Assembly (NCBI RefSeq): GCF_003991425.1
Contig: NZ_CP034346.1
Location: 4,687,501 to 4,751,500 of the forward strand
Reading direction: 5' to 3'
Source: Paenibacillus lutimineralis
GTDB lineage: Bacteria > Bacillota > Bacilli > Paenibacillales > Paenibacillaceae
Length of the DNA stretch: 64,000 nt
Both the position numbers and the translations under genes were made by a program. Position 1 is the first letter of the stretch, and the number at the start of each line of letters is the position of its first letter. Positions 43,831 through 54,353 of this stretch are shown one piece after another. The notes under the pieces are model-generated. The model was given only the letters and a program-made list of their open reading frames with translations. It was not told where the DNA came from and did not search any database.

Positions 43831-45354
43831 CTATAGCTTCTGTATCGCTTTCTTCTCAATCAATCGATTCAATGCATCAACATAAGCTCGGGCACTCGCT
43901 TCCAAAATATCCGTGCTTACGCCCCTGCCCTGTACAGTGAGTTCATCTTGCGTCATGACGACGTGAACCTCACCCTGAGCATCCTTACCATAGCTAATCG
44001 ATTTGATAGTGTAATCGGACAGCGTTACCGTCTCTCCGGTAGCTTGATCGATCGCATTGTATATAGCATCTACCGAGCCATTGCCTTCCGCTTCCCGCTC
44101 CAGTGTCTTGCCGTCGGCTGTCAGGATGCGCACCTTGGCCGATGGCGTCGATTCATTGCCGTAGGACACATGGATCGCTTGCAATTGATAAGCTTCCGGT
44201 GTGTCCACCAGCTTCTCTTGCAGCAGAGCATGCAAATCCTGATCGGTAACATCCTTCTTCTTATCGGCCAACACTTTGAATTTGGCAAAAGCTTCGTTCA
44301 GCCTCTCATCATCCAGCTTGTAGCCTAGCTCAATCAATCTTTCGCGGAAAGCGTGGCGTCCGGAATGCTTGCCAAGCACCAGCTTGCTCTCCTTCAGGCC
44401 GATCGTCTCCGGAGACATGATCTCATAGGTCGTCTTCTCCTTCAGCATACCATCCTGATGAATCCCCGACTCATGAGCAAAAGCATTCGCGCCAACAATC
44501 GCTTTATTCCCCGGTACGACCATACCTGTCAACCGGCTAATCAGACTGCTCGTGCGAGCGATCTCCGACAGTTCAAGCGATGTCTTGGCTCCGAAGAACT
44601 CACTGCGCGTCTCTAGCGCCATTGCTACTTCCTCCAGAGCGGTATTGCCGGCTCGTTCGCCAATCCCGTTGATCGTTCCCTCGATCTGATCGGCCCCGCC
44701 AAGAATTGCGGCCAATGAATTCGCTGTTGCCATTCCCAGATCGTCATGACAGTGCGCACTCAATTGGATCTTCTCGATGCCTGGAACTCTCTCCTTCAAG
44801 GTTTTGAAGATATTTCCGTATTCATAGGGATACAGATACCCTACTGTATCCGGGATATTTACAACCGATGCTCCTTCACGGATCGCCATCGCCGTCATTT
44901 CGCACAGGAAGTCAATCTCCGTACGACCAGCATCCTCACAAGAGAACTCGATCTTGGAGAAGTACTGACGCGCATATCTGAGCGCAGCCTGAGCTGTCTC
45001 CAACACCTGATCCTTCTCCATCTTCAGCTTGTATTTACGATGAATCGGACTAGTAGCAAGGAAGATATGAATGCAAGGATCTTCCGCCCCCTGCAGCGCC
45101 TCTCTTACCGCATCGATATCCTGGGTCCGCGAACGGGACAAACCGATAATCGTTGAGTTCTTGATAGCCTTGGCGACCGCATTTACCGCTGCCAAGTCAC
45201 CCGGCGAAGCAGCCGGAAAGCCCGCCTCAATCCGATCAATGCCAAGCTTCTCCAATTGATAGGCGATTTCCAATTTCTCACGGGTATTCAGATTCACTCC
45301 CGGGGATTGTTCTCCATCCCGCAGTGTTGTATCAAACATATAAATTTTGCGCAC
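43831..45354 (-). CDS. leuA: 2-isopropylmalate synthase
   Basis: Condenses acetyl-CoA with 2-oxoisovalerate, the first step of leucine synthesis. The protein has 507 residues: a DRE-TIM barrel with FDTTLRDGEQSPGVNL and AHCHDDLGMATANS, and a C-terminal regulatory domain (about 390-507) for leucine feedback. GTG start at 45354 with AGGAGG 8 nt upstream. It is the last gene before the operon terminator. Confidence 0.96.
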   Translation of the reverse strand: MRKIYMFDTTLRDGEQSPGVNLNTREKLEIAYQLEKLGIDRIEAGFPAASPGDLAAVNAVAKAIKNSTIIGLSRSRTQDIDAVREALQGAEDPCIHIFLATSPIHRKYKLKMEKDQVLETAQAALRYARQYFSKIEFSCEDAGRTEIDFLCEMTAMAIREGASVVNIPDTVGYLYPYEYGNIFKTLKERVPGIEKIQLSAHCHDDLGMATANSLAAILGGADQIEGTINGIGERAGNTALEEVAMALETRSEFFGAKTSLELSEIARTSSLISRLTGMVVPGNKAIVGANAFAHESGIHQDGMLKEKTTYEIMSPETIGLKESKLVLGKHSGRHAFRERLIELGYKLDDERLNEAFAKFKVLADKKKDVTDQDLHALLQEKLVDTPEAYQLQAIHVSYGNESTPSAKVRILTADGKTLEREAEGNGSVDAIYNAIDQATGETVTLSDYTIKSISYGKDAQGEVHVVMTQDELTVQGRGVSTDILEASARAYVDALNRLIEKKAIQKL

Positions 45355-45518
45355 TTATGTACACCTCCTGTACAAACTACCTATAAAACCCAATGCGGCA
45401 CACGCGAAGGGCACGGCCGCATTGGGGGGATGGATAGAAATTTGAATTCATGTTTGAAAGACAACGTCGCTACGCTACATACATATGACGCTCGGTGAAA
45501 TCTATAACGGGAAAGATA

Positions 45519-46610
<1,092 letters not shown>

Positions 46611-46698
46611 TTAGCGAAGTGCAGACGATGACTGGACCGCTCCTCTCAAACCCCCGCTCACAGGAACGGAAGGTATTACGTACAATGAATCTAAATAA

Positions 46699-47181
46699 TT
46701 AACCGCGCGTCATTGCTGTTACGCCGGTTCGCGACAACTCGCGGATACCGTAAGGACGGAGCAGCTCGATCATCGCGTCGATCTTCTCGGTATCGCCTAT
46801 GACCTGAACCATCATGCTCCCTGCGCCGATATCAACGACTGCGGCGCGGAATGTCTCCACGACACCCATGATTTCTGGGCGCTCGGCCGGCTCTGCCTTC
46901 ACTTTGATCAATGCCAATTCTCGTGACACCATCGGGTTGGCACTCAAATTAACAACCTTGATGACATCGATCAACTTATAGAGCTGCTTCTCAATCTGCT
47001 CCAGCGTCGTGTCATCTCCTTCAGTAACAATGACCATCCGGGACAATCCTGGCTCCTCCGACTGACCAACCGTAATACTCTCGATGTTGTATCCGCGGCG
47101 TCCGAACAATCCGGACACACGCTGCAGAACACCTGGCTGGTCGTTCACTAATACAGCAATAACATGATTCTTCGTCATCAT
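46699..47181 (-). CDS. ilvN: Acetolactate synthase small (regulatory) subunit
   Basis: A protein of 160 residues. An N-terminal ACT domain (NHVIAVLVNDQPGVLQRVSG) binds valine; a second ACT-like C-terminal domain follows. It activates IlvB and gives feedback inhibition. The ATG overlaps the ilvB stop (ATGA), so the subunits are translationally coupled. Confidence 0.95.
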   Translation of the reverse strand: MMTKNHVIAVLVNDQPGVLQRVSGLFGRRGYNIESITVGQSEEPGLSRMVIVTEGDDTTLEQIEKQLYKLIDVIKVVNLSANPMVSRELALIKVKAEPAERPEIMGVVETFRAAVVDIGAGSMMVQVIGDTEKIDAMIELLRPYGIRELSRTGVTAMTRG

Positions 47182-48923
47182 TCACAGTCCCCCATCAGCA
47201 TTTGATCAATGGTGGAACCTTGAGTAACCATCGGATATACATTCTCTCCCTTGTGAACCACGAATTCCACCAGCACCGGTCCATCGTTATCAAGCGCTTC
47301 CTGCCAAGCACGCTCAGCTTCTTCCTTGCTGGTAGCTCTAAGTCCCTTCACTCCGTAAGCTTCAGCCAGCTTCACGAAATCCGGACTGCCGGCGAGGTCG
47401 ATGTGGCTGTAGCGGTTGTCGTAGATCAGTTCTTGCCACTGCCTTACCATTCCGAGTACTTGGTTATTAATGACCACGATCTTCACTGGAATTTTGTTGA
47501 TTGCACAGATCGCAAGCTCCTGCGCACACATCTGCATTCCACCGTCGCCGTTGATGGAGATGACCAGTCGATCGGGATGAGCCATCTGCGCGCCAATCGC
47601 TGCCGGGAAGCCGAAGCCCATCGTGCCAAGTCCGCCGGAAGTGATGAAGGAACGAGGCTGGTTAAATTTATAATACTGAGCCGTCCACATCTGATGCTGA
47701 CCTACATCGGTCGTTACAATTGCTTCGCCATGGGTCGTGTCATTCAACATCTCAATCACCCATTGCGGCTTCAGTACATCCTCGGAATCTTTGTACTTGA
47801 ACGGCTTCTCTTGCTTCCATCTGCTAATCTGTGCTCTCCAAGCATCAGCCTTGCTGCTATATCCTACCATCGGATTCAGCATTTCAAGCACGGTCTTCAC
47901 ATCACCGACAATCGGGATATCCGTCTTGACGTTCTTGCCGATCTCTGCCGGATCAATATCGATGTGAACGATCTTGGCATGCGGTGCGAACCCGTCGAGA
48001 CGCCCTGTGACGCGGTCATCAAATCTTGCTCCGATGCTGATCAGAAGATCCGATTGCTGGATTGCCTGATTCGCGGTATAAGTACCATGCATTCCCGGCA
48101 TTCCCATCCACAGATCATGTCCGCTTGGGAAGGCGCCTAGCCCGAGCAATGTCGTCGTGATCGGAATGCCTGAACGAGTAGCGAATTCCAGCAATCCTTC
48201 ATGTCCTCCGGAATAGATGACACCCCCGCCGGCCAGAATAACCGGCCGTTCCGCTTCGGAGATTGCTGCTACCAGCTTATCAAGCTGCAGGCGATTGGGT
48301 ACAACCGTTGGATGGTAGCCGCGCAGGTCAATCGAATGTTCGGGCTCGAATCTTACTTTCTGTGCTGAGACATCCTTCGGAATATCGATCAGTACAGGGC
48401 CTTTCCGTCCGGTGTTGGCGATATGAAATGCTTCGTGGATAATCCGTGGTAGATCCTCTGCATCTCTAACCAAGTAACTATGCTTCGTAATTGGCATCGT
48501 AATGCCCGTAATATCCGCTTCCTGGAAAGCATCGGTACCAATCAGACTCGTTGCCACGTTACCGGTAATCACCACCAGTGGAACTGAATCCATATAGGCC
48601 GTGGCAATTCCTGTTACTGTATTGGTTGCTCCTGGTCCGGAGGTCGCGATGCAAACTCCTACTTTGCCGCTGGCGCGTGCGTAACCATCTGCCGCATGAA
48701 TCGCTCCTTGTTCATGTCTGGTTAACAGGTGGTGGAAATCATCGAATCCGTACATCGCGTCATAAATATACAGGACCGCGCCACCTGGATAACCGAAGAC
48801 ACATTCGACACCTTCCAAAAGCAAACTGCGAAGCAAGATTTCCGAACCTGAAATGACTTCCGGTTTCATCCATTTCTCACGTAATTGTTCTGTAGACCGC
48901 ACTGCTGGAATTTGCGCGCTCAT
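47178..48923 (-). CDS. ilvB: Acetolactate synthase large subunit
   Basis: A thiamine diphosphate enzyme of 581 residues that makes acetolactate from pyruvate (or acetohydroxybutyrate). N-terminal FGYPGGAVLYIYDA with the catalytic Glu in RHEQGAIHAADGYAR, a central FAD-binding domain, and the ThDP/Mg motif NGDGGMQMCAQELA. AAGGAGG lies 7 nt before the ATG. It is first in ilvB-ilvN-ilvC-leuA, under the T-box leader. Confidence 0.96.
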   Translation of the reverse strand: MSAQIPAVRSTEQLREKWMKPEVISGSEILLRSLLLEGVECVFGYPGGAVLYIYDAMYGFDDFHHLLTRHEQGAIHAADGYARASGKVGVCIATSGPGATNTVTGIATAYMDSVPLVVITGNVATSLIGTDAFQEADITGITMPITKHSYLVRDAEDLPRIIHEAFHIANTGRKGPVLIDIPKDVSAQKVRFEPEHSIDLRGYHPTVVPNRLQLDKLVAAISEAERPVILAGGGVIYSGGHEGLLEFATRSGIPITTTLLGLGAFPSGHDLWMGMPGMHGTYTANQAIQQSDLLISIGARFDDRVTGRLDGFAPHAKIVHIDIDPAEIGKNVKTDIPIVGDVKTVLEMLNPMVGYSSKADAWRAQISRWKQEKPFKYKDSEDVLKPQWVIEMLNDTTHGEAIVTTDVGQHQMWTAQYYKFNQPRSFITSGGLGTMGFGFPAAIGAQMAHPDRLVISINGDGGMQMCAQELAICAINKIPVKIVVINNQVLGMVRQWQELIYDNRYSHIDLAGSPDFVKLAEAYGVKGLRATSKEEAERAWQEALDNDGPVLVEFVVHKGENVYPMVTQGSTIDQMLMGDCE

Positions 48924-48974
48924 CAGTCATCCTCCTTCCAAGATTTAAATCATCTCTTGATTAATGAATTTGAT

Positions 48975-49346
48975 ATACAACAAAAAAACCTTCCATCCGC
49001 CGAAATAGTCTCCTATTCCGAGGGACGAAAGGTTGTTGCTTCCGTGGTACCACCCATGTTTACCTGACACTTCACAGTATCAAGCCTTGACAAGTATTCG
49101 CGATCTGTTGCCTTCTCGCGCTTACCTGTGGTCTCTAACGCAGACCTGACGATTTTCCCTAATAAGTTTCGACTGGACTTTACCTAGGATAAGTCCGCTA
49201 GCCTTTCAGGAAAACAGCTCCGAGGTGAGCTCGCATTTAAGGGATATTGGTGGTGGTCTCAGCAAATCCATCCACTCTCTGAGCAAAGAGCCCCTAAACC
49301 TTCGTCCTCATCATCGCCGATTCAATATTTTGTCATGAAAATGTTT
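48975..49346 (-). promoter_or_regulatory. T-box leader of the ilv-leu operon
   Basis: On the minus strand the T-box core ATGGGTGGTACCACGG lies at about 49043-49058 and precedes the terminator at 48979-49033 (T7 run). A candidate specifier CTC (Leu) lies at 49227-49229 in a GAGCTCACC context, as expected for ilv-leu. Uncharged tRNA-Leu would permit read-through. The leader starts near 49346. Confidence 0.88.
48979..49033 (-). terminator. T-box terminator before ilvB
   Basis: AACCTTTCGTCC and GGATGGAAGG pair at the base of a longer stem, with T7 following on the minus strand. Confidence 0.82.
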
Positions 49347-49352
49347 AGAAAC

Positions 49353-49382
49353 ATTATATGATCACTTTACATCCAGAGTCAA
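49353..49382 (-). promoter_or_regulatory. SigmaA promoter of the ilv-leu operon
   Basis: On the minus strand, -35 TTGACT (49377-49382), an 18-nt spacer, and -10 TATAAT (49353-49358). Confidence 0.8.
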
Positions 49383-49548
49383 TACCCTTTTTTTCTAACA
49401 AAAATCAAGACGTAGGGTCTTTAGCCCAGTAGGAACCCTTCTCCCCCCTAGTGTCATATGATAAAAAATAACGCCTAATTTCTAGCATATTTCCGCTGAA
49501 AACCAGGATATTGTGATCTCCACCTAACACAAAAAGGAGGTTGACTGA

Positions 49549-50004
49549 ATGATCCGCTATCGAAGACCCAGGCAGGATGATCCTGTCATTATCGATTTGA
49601 TTGAGAAGGAGCTTGTCCCCTATTCCCACCTTCCGCCTGAGGAAATAGCTACGATTTTCAAAGACCTCCCCAAGCGATTAGCACGTGGTATTACACTAGT
49701 GGCTTCGCCATATTATGAAGCCGATTCGGTTGCCTTTATTCACTTTATGATTCATGGCGAATTGTTATATATTGACATGACGGCAGTCGCACCCGCGCAT
49801 CGGCGGCAACGACTGGGAAAAACGCTGATGTCCCATGCCGAGCAGTATGCCGGTTCACGCGGATGCAAACGGGCCAAGGTGATGGTCGATCAAGGAAATT
49901 CCCGAGCCCACTCCTTCTATCGCAAGCTCGGGTACAAGACCATTCGTTATATCGATCAATCGGAATGTTATGAACTAGAGAAGATGCTTCCCATCCGGGT
50001 ATAG
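49549..50004 (+). CDS. GNAT-family acetyltransferase
   Basis: A protein of 151 residues. The acetyl-CoA-binding motif A is MTAVAPAHRRQRLGKTLMSH (RxxRLG type), followed by the B region NSRAHSFYRKLGYK. The N-terminal part has YRRPRQDDPVIIDLIEKELV. The substrate is unknown. AAAAGGAGG lies 10 nt before the ATG. It is a single gene between the T-box promoter and the Gly/Tyr-rich gene. Confidence 0.88.
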   Translation: MIRYRRPRQDDPVIIDLIEKELVPYSHLPPEEIATIFKDLPKRLARGITLVASPYYEADSVAFIHFMIHGELLYIDMTAVAPAHRRQRLGKTLMSHAEQYAGSRGCKRAKVMVDQGNSRAHSFYRKLGYKTIRYIDQSECYELEKMLPIRV

Positions 50005-50013
50005 GCGGAGGGC

Positions 50014-50340
50014 TTAGAAGAAAGGCCCATAGCCGTTCCCATACGGACCAACACCGCCATACCCATGTCCGCCATATCCGCCATAAGGGCCATATGGACC
50101 ATACCCACCGCCAGGGTATCCATTCCCAAAAGGCGCTGTGCCGATCGCGAGCAAATCAAATAATACGAGCGGGATCAGTGCCTTCGTCTTCACTTTTTTG
50201 CCCGAATCTTGCTTCAGTACCAAGCTGTTGCCGCTAATCTTTACGAGTTTGCCGGTTACGAAGCCGCCATCCTTCTTGTACGCAACGATAGATTTGCCAA
50301 TCCACTTCTCTGCTTCCTTCCTGGTTACCGTTCTACCCAT
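50014..50340 (-). CDS. Gly/Tyr-rich small protein of unknown function
   Basis: A protein of 108 residues. The first 75 are ordinary: GRTVTRKEAEKWIGKSIVAY then KLVKISGNSLVLKQ, which looks like a small beta-barrel. The tail is a Gly/Tyr/Pro repeat (GGYGPYGPYGGYGGHGYGG), the sort of tail seen in spore-coat and other surface proteins. A coat role is a guess. The start at 50340 has GGAAGGAGG about 7 nt upstream; the 153-residue frame was rejected. It converges on the GNAT gene within 10 nt. Confidence 0.7.
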   Translation of the reverse strand: MGRTVTRKEAEKWIGKSIVAYKKDGGFVTGKLVKISGNSLVLKQDSGKKVKTKALIPLVLFDLLAIGTAPFGNGYPGGGYGPYGPYGGYGGHGYGGVGPYGNGYGPFF

Positions 50341-50473
50341 CACAATAACCTCCTTCCAGAGTCGTCCGTGAATCCCCTGACAAAGCACCCAGCTTCTTGT
50401 TCTGGAGCGCGCCCTATCTTCCATCAGCTTATTCAACAGCGATTCCCTCCGCATATGCCATCGCCTTGATAAC

Positions 50474-50505
50474 AAAAAACAGGCATCCCAAAAAGGATGC
50501 CTGTC
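50474..50505 (-). terminator. Terminator of infC-rpmI-rplT
   Basis: ACAGGCATCC and GGGATGCCTGT pair around T5, followed by T6 on the minus strand. Confidence 0.9.
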
Positions 50506-50522
50506 CTGCTTTATTTATAAAA

Positions 50523-50882
50523 TTAAGCGTTGATTTTTTGTTTAGCTACGTTAGCCAAAGAGTTGAACGCTTCAAGATCGTTCACAGCAAGATCCGCAAG
50601 CATTTTACGGTTGATGTTCACTTCAGCCAGTTTAAGGCCGTGCATCAATTTGCTGTAAGTCAAGCCGTTCATGCGTGCAGCCGCGTTAATACGCACGATC
50701 CACAATTTGCGGAAATCGCGTTTTTTCGTACGACGATCACGGTATGCATATTGCATGGATTTCATAACTTGCTCGTTAGCTGTTTTGTAGATGCGGTGTT
50801 TCGAACCAAAATAACCTCTAGCTAATTTCAATACTTTTTTATGACGACGACGAACCACGAATCCGCCTTTTACTCTTGCCAT
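50523..50882 (-). CDS. rplT: Ribosomal protein L20
   Basis: A protein of 119 residues. The N-terminal basic extension ([20 protein letters not shown]) and the globular part ([24 protein letters not shown] region) match L20. It binds 23S rRNA early in assembly. In Bacillus it also represses its own operon by binding the leader. A ribosome site AGGAGG-like (GGGAGGTTTATT) precedes it. Confidence 0.97.
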   Translation of the reverse strand: MARVKGGFVVRRRHKKVLKLARGYFGSKHRIYKTANEQVMKSMQYAYRDRRTKKRDFRKLWIVRINAAARMNGLTYSKLMHGLKLAEVNINRKMLADLAVNDLEAFNSLANVAKQKINA

Positions 50883-50914
50883 AGTAATAAACCTCCCAGA
50901 AAAGTTGTGTTAGA

Positions 50915-51115
50915 TTATTTCAAATTTGCAAGCTGCTGTTTCATGCGGCTAACGTCACCCGAATAAGCTACTGGGCTGTTAGCCAATACACGTTTGCCGC
51001 GTTTGGACTTGTGAGACAGCAAGTGGTTGCGGTTCGCTTTGTAGCGTCTTACTTTACCCGTTCCAGTAATTTTAAAGCGTCCTTTCAGACTGCTGTGGGT
51101 TTTCATTTTAGGCAT
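50915..51115 (-). CDS. rpmI: Ribosomal protein L35
   Basis: A protein of 66 residues: PKMKTHSSLKGRFKITGTGK, then RRYKANRNHLLSHKSKRGKR. Standard length for L35. It lies between infC and rplT in the conserved order, after GAGGGGGATATACC. Confidence 0.97.
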   Translation of the reverse strand: MPKMKTHSSLKGRFKITGTGKVRRYKANRNHLLSHKSKRGKRVLANSPVAYSGDVSRMKQQLANLK

Positions 51116-51190
51116 GGTATATCCCCCTCAAATTGTGTGATTCGGTGCTCATCAGAGATTGCTCAGAGCATTCTCTGATGAAACGCTCGA

Positions 51191-51703
51191 TTAATTGCTT
51201 TTAGGTGCTAAAATCATAATCATACTGCGGCCTTCCAATTTTGGAATGCGTTCAATTGACGAGATTTCTGCTACCTCATCCTTAACTCGTTCAAGGATCT
51301 TCTTCCCAATGTCAGCATGGGTAATTTCCCGGCCGCGGAAGCGTACCGAACATTTTACCTTATCGCCATCCTTCAGGAATTTGATAACATTGCGAAGCTT
51401 GGTCTGATAATCATGCTCCTCAATGTTGGCACGGAACCAAACTTCCTTGACATCGACAACCTTCTGATTCTTGCGAGCCTCTTTCTCTTTCTTCTGCTGT
51501 TCGTAGCGGAATTTGCCATAGTCCATAATCCGACATACCGGCGGCTTAGCTGTAGGGGCTACGTTAACGAGATCAAGGTTCAAGTCCATGGCCATCTGCA
51601 GTGCTTCACGGATCGGCTTAATGCCAATTTGCTCACCTTCAGCACCTACCAAGCGGACTTCCTTCGCACGAATCTCATCATTGATCATATGTTCCTTACT
51701 AAT
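51191..51703 (-). CDS. infC: Translation initiation factor IF-3, AUU start
   Basis: A protein of 170 residues. From an ATT at 51703 the protein reads (M)SKEHMINDEIRAKEVRLVG, the standard IF-3 N-terminus; GGAGG lies 9 nt upstream. The ATG at 51688 would remove five conserved residues and has no ribosome site. A rare AUU start on infC is conserved in bacteria and permits IF-3 to limit its own translation. The central linker (FRYEQQKKEKEARKNQK) and C-domain (KVKCSVRFRGREITHADIG) are intact. It is first in infC-rpmI-rplT. Confidence 0.93.
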   Translation of the reverse strand: MSKEHMINDEIRAKEVRLVGAEGEQIGIKPIREALQMAMDLNLDLVNVAPTAKPPVCRIMDYGKFRYEQQKKEKEARKNQKVVDVKEVWFRANIEEHDYQTKLRNVIKFLKDGDKVKCSVRFRGREITHADIGKKILERVKDEVAEISSIERIPKLEGRSMIMILAPKSN

Positions 51704-51903
51704 AGTTCTCCACCTCCGAAAAATATTCTGGTCTTACAACCGATATCTTCAAAAGAAAAGGGATGCAGGTCAACGCCCGCATCCCACTTGATCGTCAATT
51801 CGTCATGAATTTACATTCATCAATTAACGGATCAATACCAGCCAACAATACGTCGGACAGGTGAGAAGCCACGGCCTCTGCTTGCAATCCTAAATAATAA
51901 CCG
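51704..51903 (-). promoter_or_regulatory. L20 leader (autoregulatory attenuator)
   Basis: A 200-nt leader precedes infC. It ends in a strong terminator, GGGATGCGGGCG/TTGACCTGCATCCC followed by TTTTCTTTTG (51751-51785 on the plus coordinates), the usual L20-leader attenuator of low-GC Gram-positives. L20 would stabilise the terminator. The fold itself was not modelled. Confidence 0.78.
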
Positions 51904-51909
51904 CTAATT

Positions 51910-51939
51910 AATGTATCATACTCTTATATCCTATGTCAA
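51910..51939 (-). promoter_or_regulatory. Promoter of infC operon
   Basis: On the minus strand, -35 TTGACA (51934-51939) and -10 TACATT (51910-51915), 18-nt spacer. Confidence 0.68.
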
Positions 51940-51956
51940 GAGTTGAATCCGAAATA

Positions 51957-53195
51957 TTAGCCTTGCTTGCTCTGAACCTCTTCCAAGCGCACCACTCTGG
52001 TATGCTGTGTATGGCTCCAATGTTTGTTGTTCTGTGTGAAGAAAGCATAGAACGTAATCGGCCACCAGGAGATCAGGTAAATCGGGAACAAGATCAAATA
52101 AGCGTAGACCTTCTTGGATTTAACCTTCTCCAAAATCATCGCTGCCAAGAAAATAAATACGTTGGCGGCGATTGCCACGAACGAAATCCACAGCGGCATG
52201 TAACCATACAAGGTATCCAAATGCGGCCCGCTAAGCAGTGACTGGTCGACCCAAATGACCGCAGTCAGCAAAAACGTAAGCAGAACGATATATACGTTCA
52301 CACCATAGAGCGCCATATCCAGCTTGACCAGATTACGCTCCTTGATGCTCTTCCACAGCAGCGGGAAGAAGTAGCGGCGGGCAACCGTAAAGTGCCCTTG
52401 CATCCAGCGTAAACGCTGGCGTGCCGAAGCCTTGAACGTGAGCGGCTTCTCGTCGAACAGCTTGGCATCGTAGTTGAACACCGGATATACACCGCGATCA
52501 ACACAACGCATCGTGAACTCGAGGTCCTCTACAAGACTGGTTGCGCCCCAGCCCATTTCCTTCAGCAGGTTAGTCTCAAAGCACATGCCCGTACCACCAA
52601 GGAAATTCGCCATACCCAGATTGTGGCGAGACAACTGCCACAAACGATTACAGTACCAATACGAGATTCCATATGCAGCAGTAATCCAGGAGTCCTCTGG
52701 ATTCTTTGTATCGATATAGCCCTGAATGACACGCGCGCCACTGCACAGATCATTGTTCATCTCATTCAGGAAATCCGGATGAGCCAGATTATCGGCGTCG
52801 AACATTACTATCGCGTCATATTGACGGGGCATTTTCCACAATTCCTTCAGCATCCATTCGATCGCATAGCCTTTACCACGTAAATTCGGGTTGCTGCGAA
52901 CGCAGGCATTCATACCGTGGCTGCGAACGATCTCAGCCGTACGGTCCGTACAGTTATCGCAAATTACGAACACATCATACAACTCTTTTGGGTAGTTCAG
53001 GTGCTTGAGGTTCTCCATCAAGGCCCCTACCACTTTCTCTTCGTTATGCGCTGCTACAAGTACGGCAAATGATTTTTGTGGTTCGTAATGTACTTTGCTC
53101 TTTTTCTTGTACAAGCCGAACAATGATAAGCCGAACTGATAGATCCCTACAACAGCGAGCACAACCTGCAGTACAATCAAAATAGCCTGAAACAT
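51957..53195 (-). CDS. Membrane glycosyltransferase, GT2 family
   Basis: A protein of 412 residues. N-terminal membrane helix (about 4-26), a GT-A domain with FAVLVAAHNEEKVV, the metal-binding DADN, an SLVEDLEF acidic motif and the processive-type QRLRWMQGH, then three C-terminal helices (about 305-400). This layout is that of cellulose/hyaluronan/NAG synthases that polymerise and export a sugar chain. The product is unknown. The start is 12 nt from GGGGG, a loose fit. Upstream, 53196-53775 is AT-rich with no convincing gene. Confidence 0.87.
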   Translation of the reverse strand: MFQAILIVLQVVLAVVGIYQFGLSLFGLYKKKSKVHYEPQKSFAVLVAAHNEEKVVGALMENLKHLNYPKELYDVFVICDNCTDRTAEIVRSHGMNACVRSNPNLRGKGYAIEWMLKELWKMPRQYDAIVMFDADNLAHPDFLNEMNNDLCSGARVIQGYIDTKNPEDSWITAAYGISYWYCNRLWQLSRHNLGMANFLGGTGMCFETNLLKEMGWGATSLVEDLEFTMRCVDRGVYPVFNYDAKLFDEKPLTFKASARQRLRWMQGHFTVARRYFFPLLWKSIKERNLVKLDMALYGVNVYIVLLTFLLTAVIWVDQSLLSGPHLDTLYGYMPLWISFVAIAANVFIFLAAMILEKVKSKKVYAYLILFPIYLISWWPITFYAFFTQNNKHWSHTQHTRVVRLEEVQSKQG

Positions 53196-53775
53196 GTTGT
53201 TTTTGTACCCCCTTAAACTCCATCTCTTATTTTTGTTTTACGGAGTTTTTTTTGACCCTTCTTCTTCATTATTTCTGAAAAACATTTTCTTACATTGCAT
53301 TACGATTTTCCACGACTTCGGCACATTTGTCAAAAACGATGTAACGCCTCCCTAGCGGAAATATCGGCCGGAGCCAGCTTTTATTCATGCATGATCCACT
53401 GCAACTCTTTTTCAGTGCAGTATGGTCTTATTTTCATCACTTTTGACGGTTTTTATTTCTTCAGACCCCCTTTTTTTAACGCAGTGTTAAATTTTTTGGT
53501 TTTCCAGCTCATTCTTAATAACGAAAACAACACAAAAAAGTTACTTAATTCTCCAATATTGTTTACAGAAGTCTGTTATCATTAAAACATTGTAATGCGC
53601 CTTGAACCAGAAATCAAAAAATAGCGCCCTACCCTTGAAAAGGCCGCGAAATAAAAATATGATAAGTCTAACTCGGAAATGCCATGCTACAAACTGATGA
53701 AGCATCGATCATCAAATGAACAGCTCATGAATTTTGCTCGGCCCGTTACAGAGCCCTACAAATCGGAGGTATCCT

Positions 53776-54303
53776 ATGAATTCCTTGCTTCAAAAGCTTA
53801 CATCTCTCGATCGGAAAATATTTAAAGGAATTAACGGACGTTTACATCGTAAATCCTTGAGTATCGGATTTTATTATATCACTCATCTAGGTGGAGCCTG
53901 GTTTACTATTATTGCCACTTTATTGATCTGGTATTTCAGCGCGAATCCTTGGAGTCGTCTAGGTATTCAGGCCTTGGTTGCCTTGGCTTTAAGTCATATT
54001 CCTGTAGCTATAGCCAAGAAAGTATATCCGCGCATTCGCCCATATCTGGCACTTCCTGGCACGAATACTTTTCCCAATCCGCTGACGGACCATTCCTTCC
54101 CTTCCGGGCATACAACAGCGATCTTCTCAGTCACGATGCCGTTTATGGTCGTCATGCCATCGCTCATTATTGTTCTTGGTCCGCTTGCTCTGGTCGTAGG
54201 AATATCCAGAATTTATCTGGGGCTTCATTACCCGTCCGACGTGCTTGCAGGGGCCGTAATCGGTTCCTCTGTAGCGTTCGGAACTGTTGCATTATGGGCG
54301 TAA
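53776..54303 (+). CDS. PAP2-family phosphatase (undecaprenyl-diphosphate phosphatase-like)
   Basis: An integral membrane protein of 175 residues with the three acid-phosphatase motifs in order: KKVYPRIRPYL, HSFPSGHTTA and SRIYLGLHYPSDVLAG. It would remove phosphate from a lipid such as phosphatidate or undecaprenyl diphosphate. The start at 53776 has CGGAGG upstream. It is 50 nt before a UgtP-type glucosyltransferase gene on the same strand, so a lipid role is likely. Confidence 0.9.
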   Translation: MNSLLQKLTSLDRKIFKGINGRLHRKSLSIGFYYITHLGGAWFTIIATLLIWYFSANPWSRLGIQALVALALSHIPVAIAKKVYPRIRPYLALPGTNTFPNPLTDHSFPSGHTTAIFSVTMPFMVVMPSLIIVLGPLALVVGISRIYLGLHYPSDVLAGAVIGSSVAFGTVALWA

Positions 54304-54353
54304 ACGGGATATTGTAGTTGGTAGAAAACCTTGCAGGAAAAGGTGAAACCAAA

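Noticed and set aside
47202..48140. 312-residue plus-strand frame
   Set aside because: It is antisense to ilvB, with Cys/His/Arg-rich random composition.
53295..53585. 96-residue frame in the gap upstream of the GT2 gene
   Set aside because: There is no ribosome site, the composition is Phe-rich from AT-rich DNA, and I recognise no family. The 53196-53775 gap shows no other gene.
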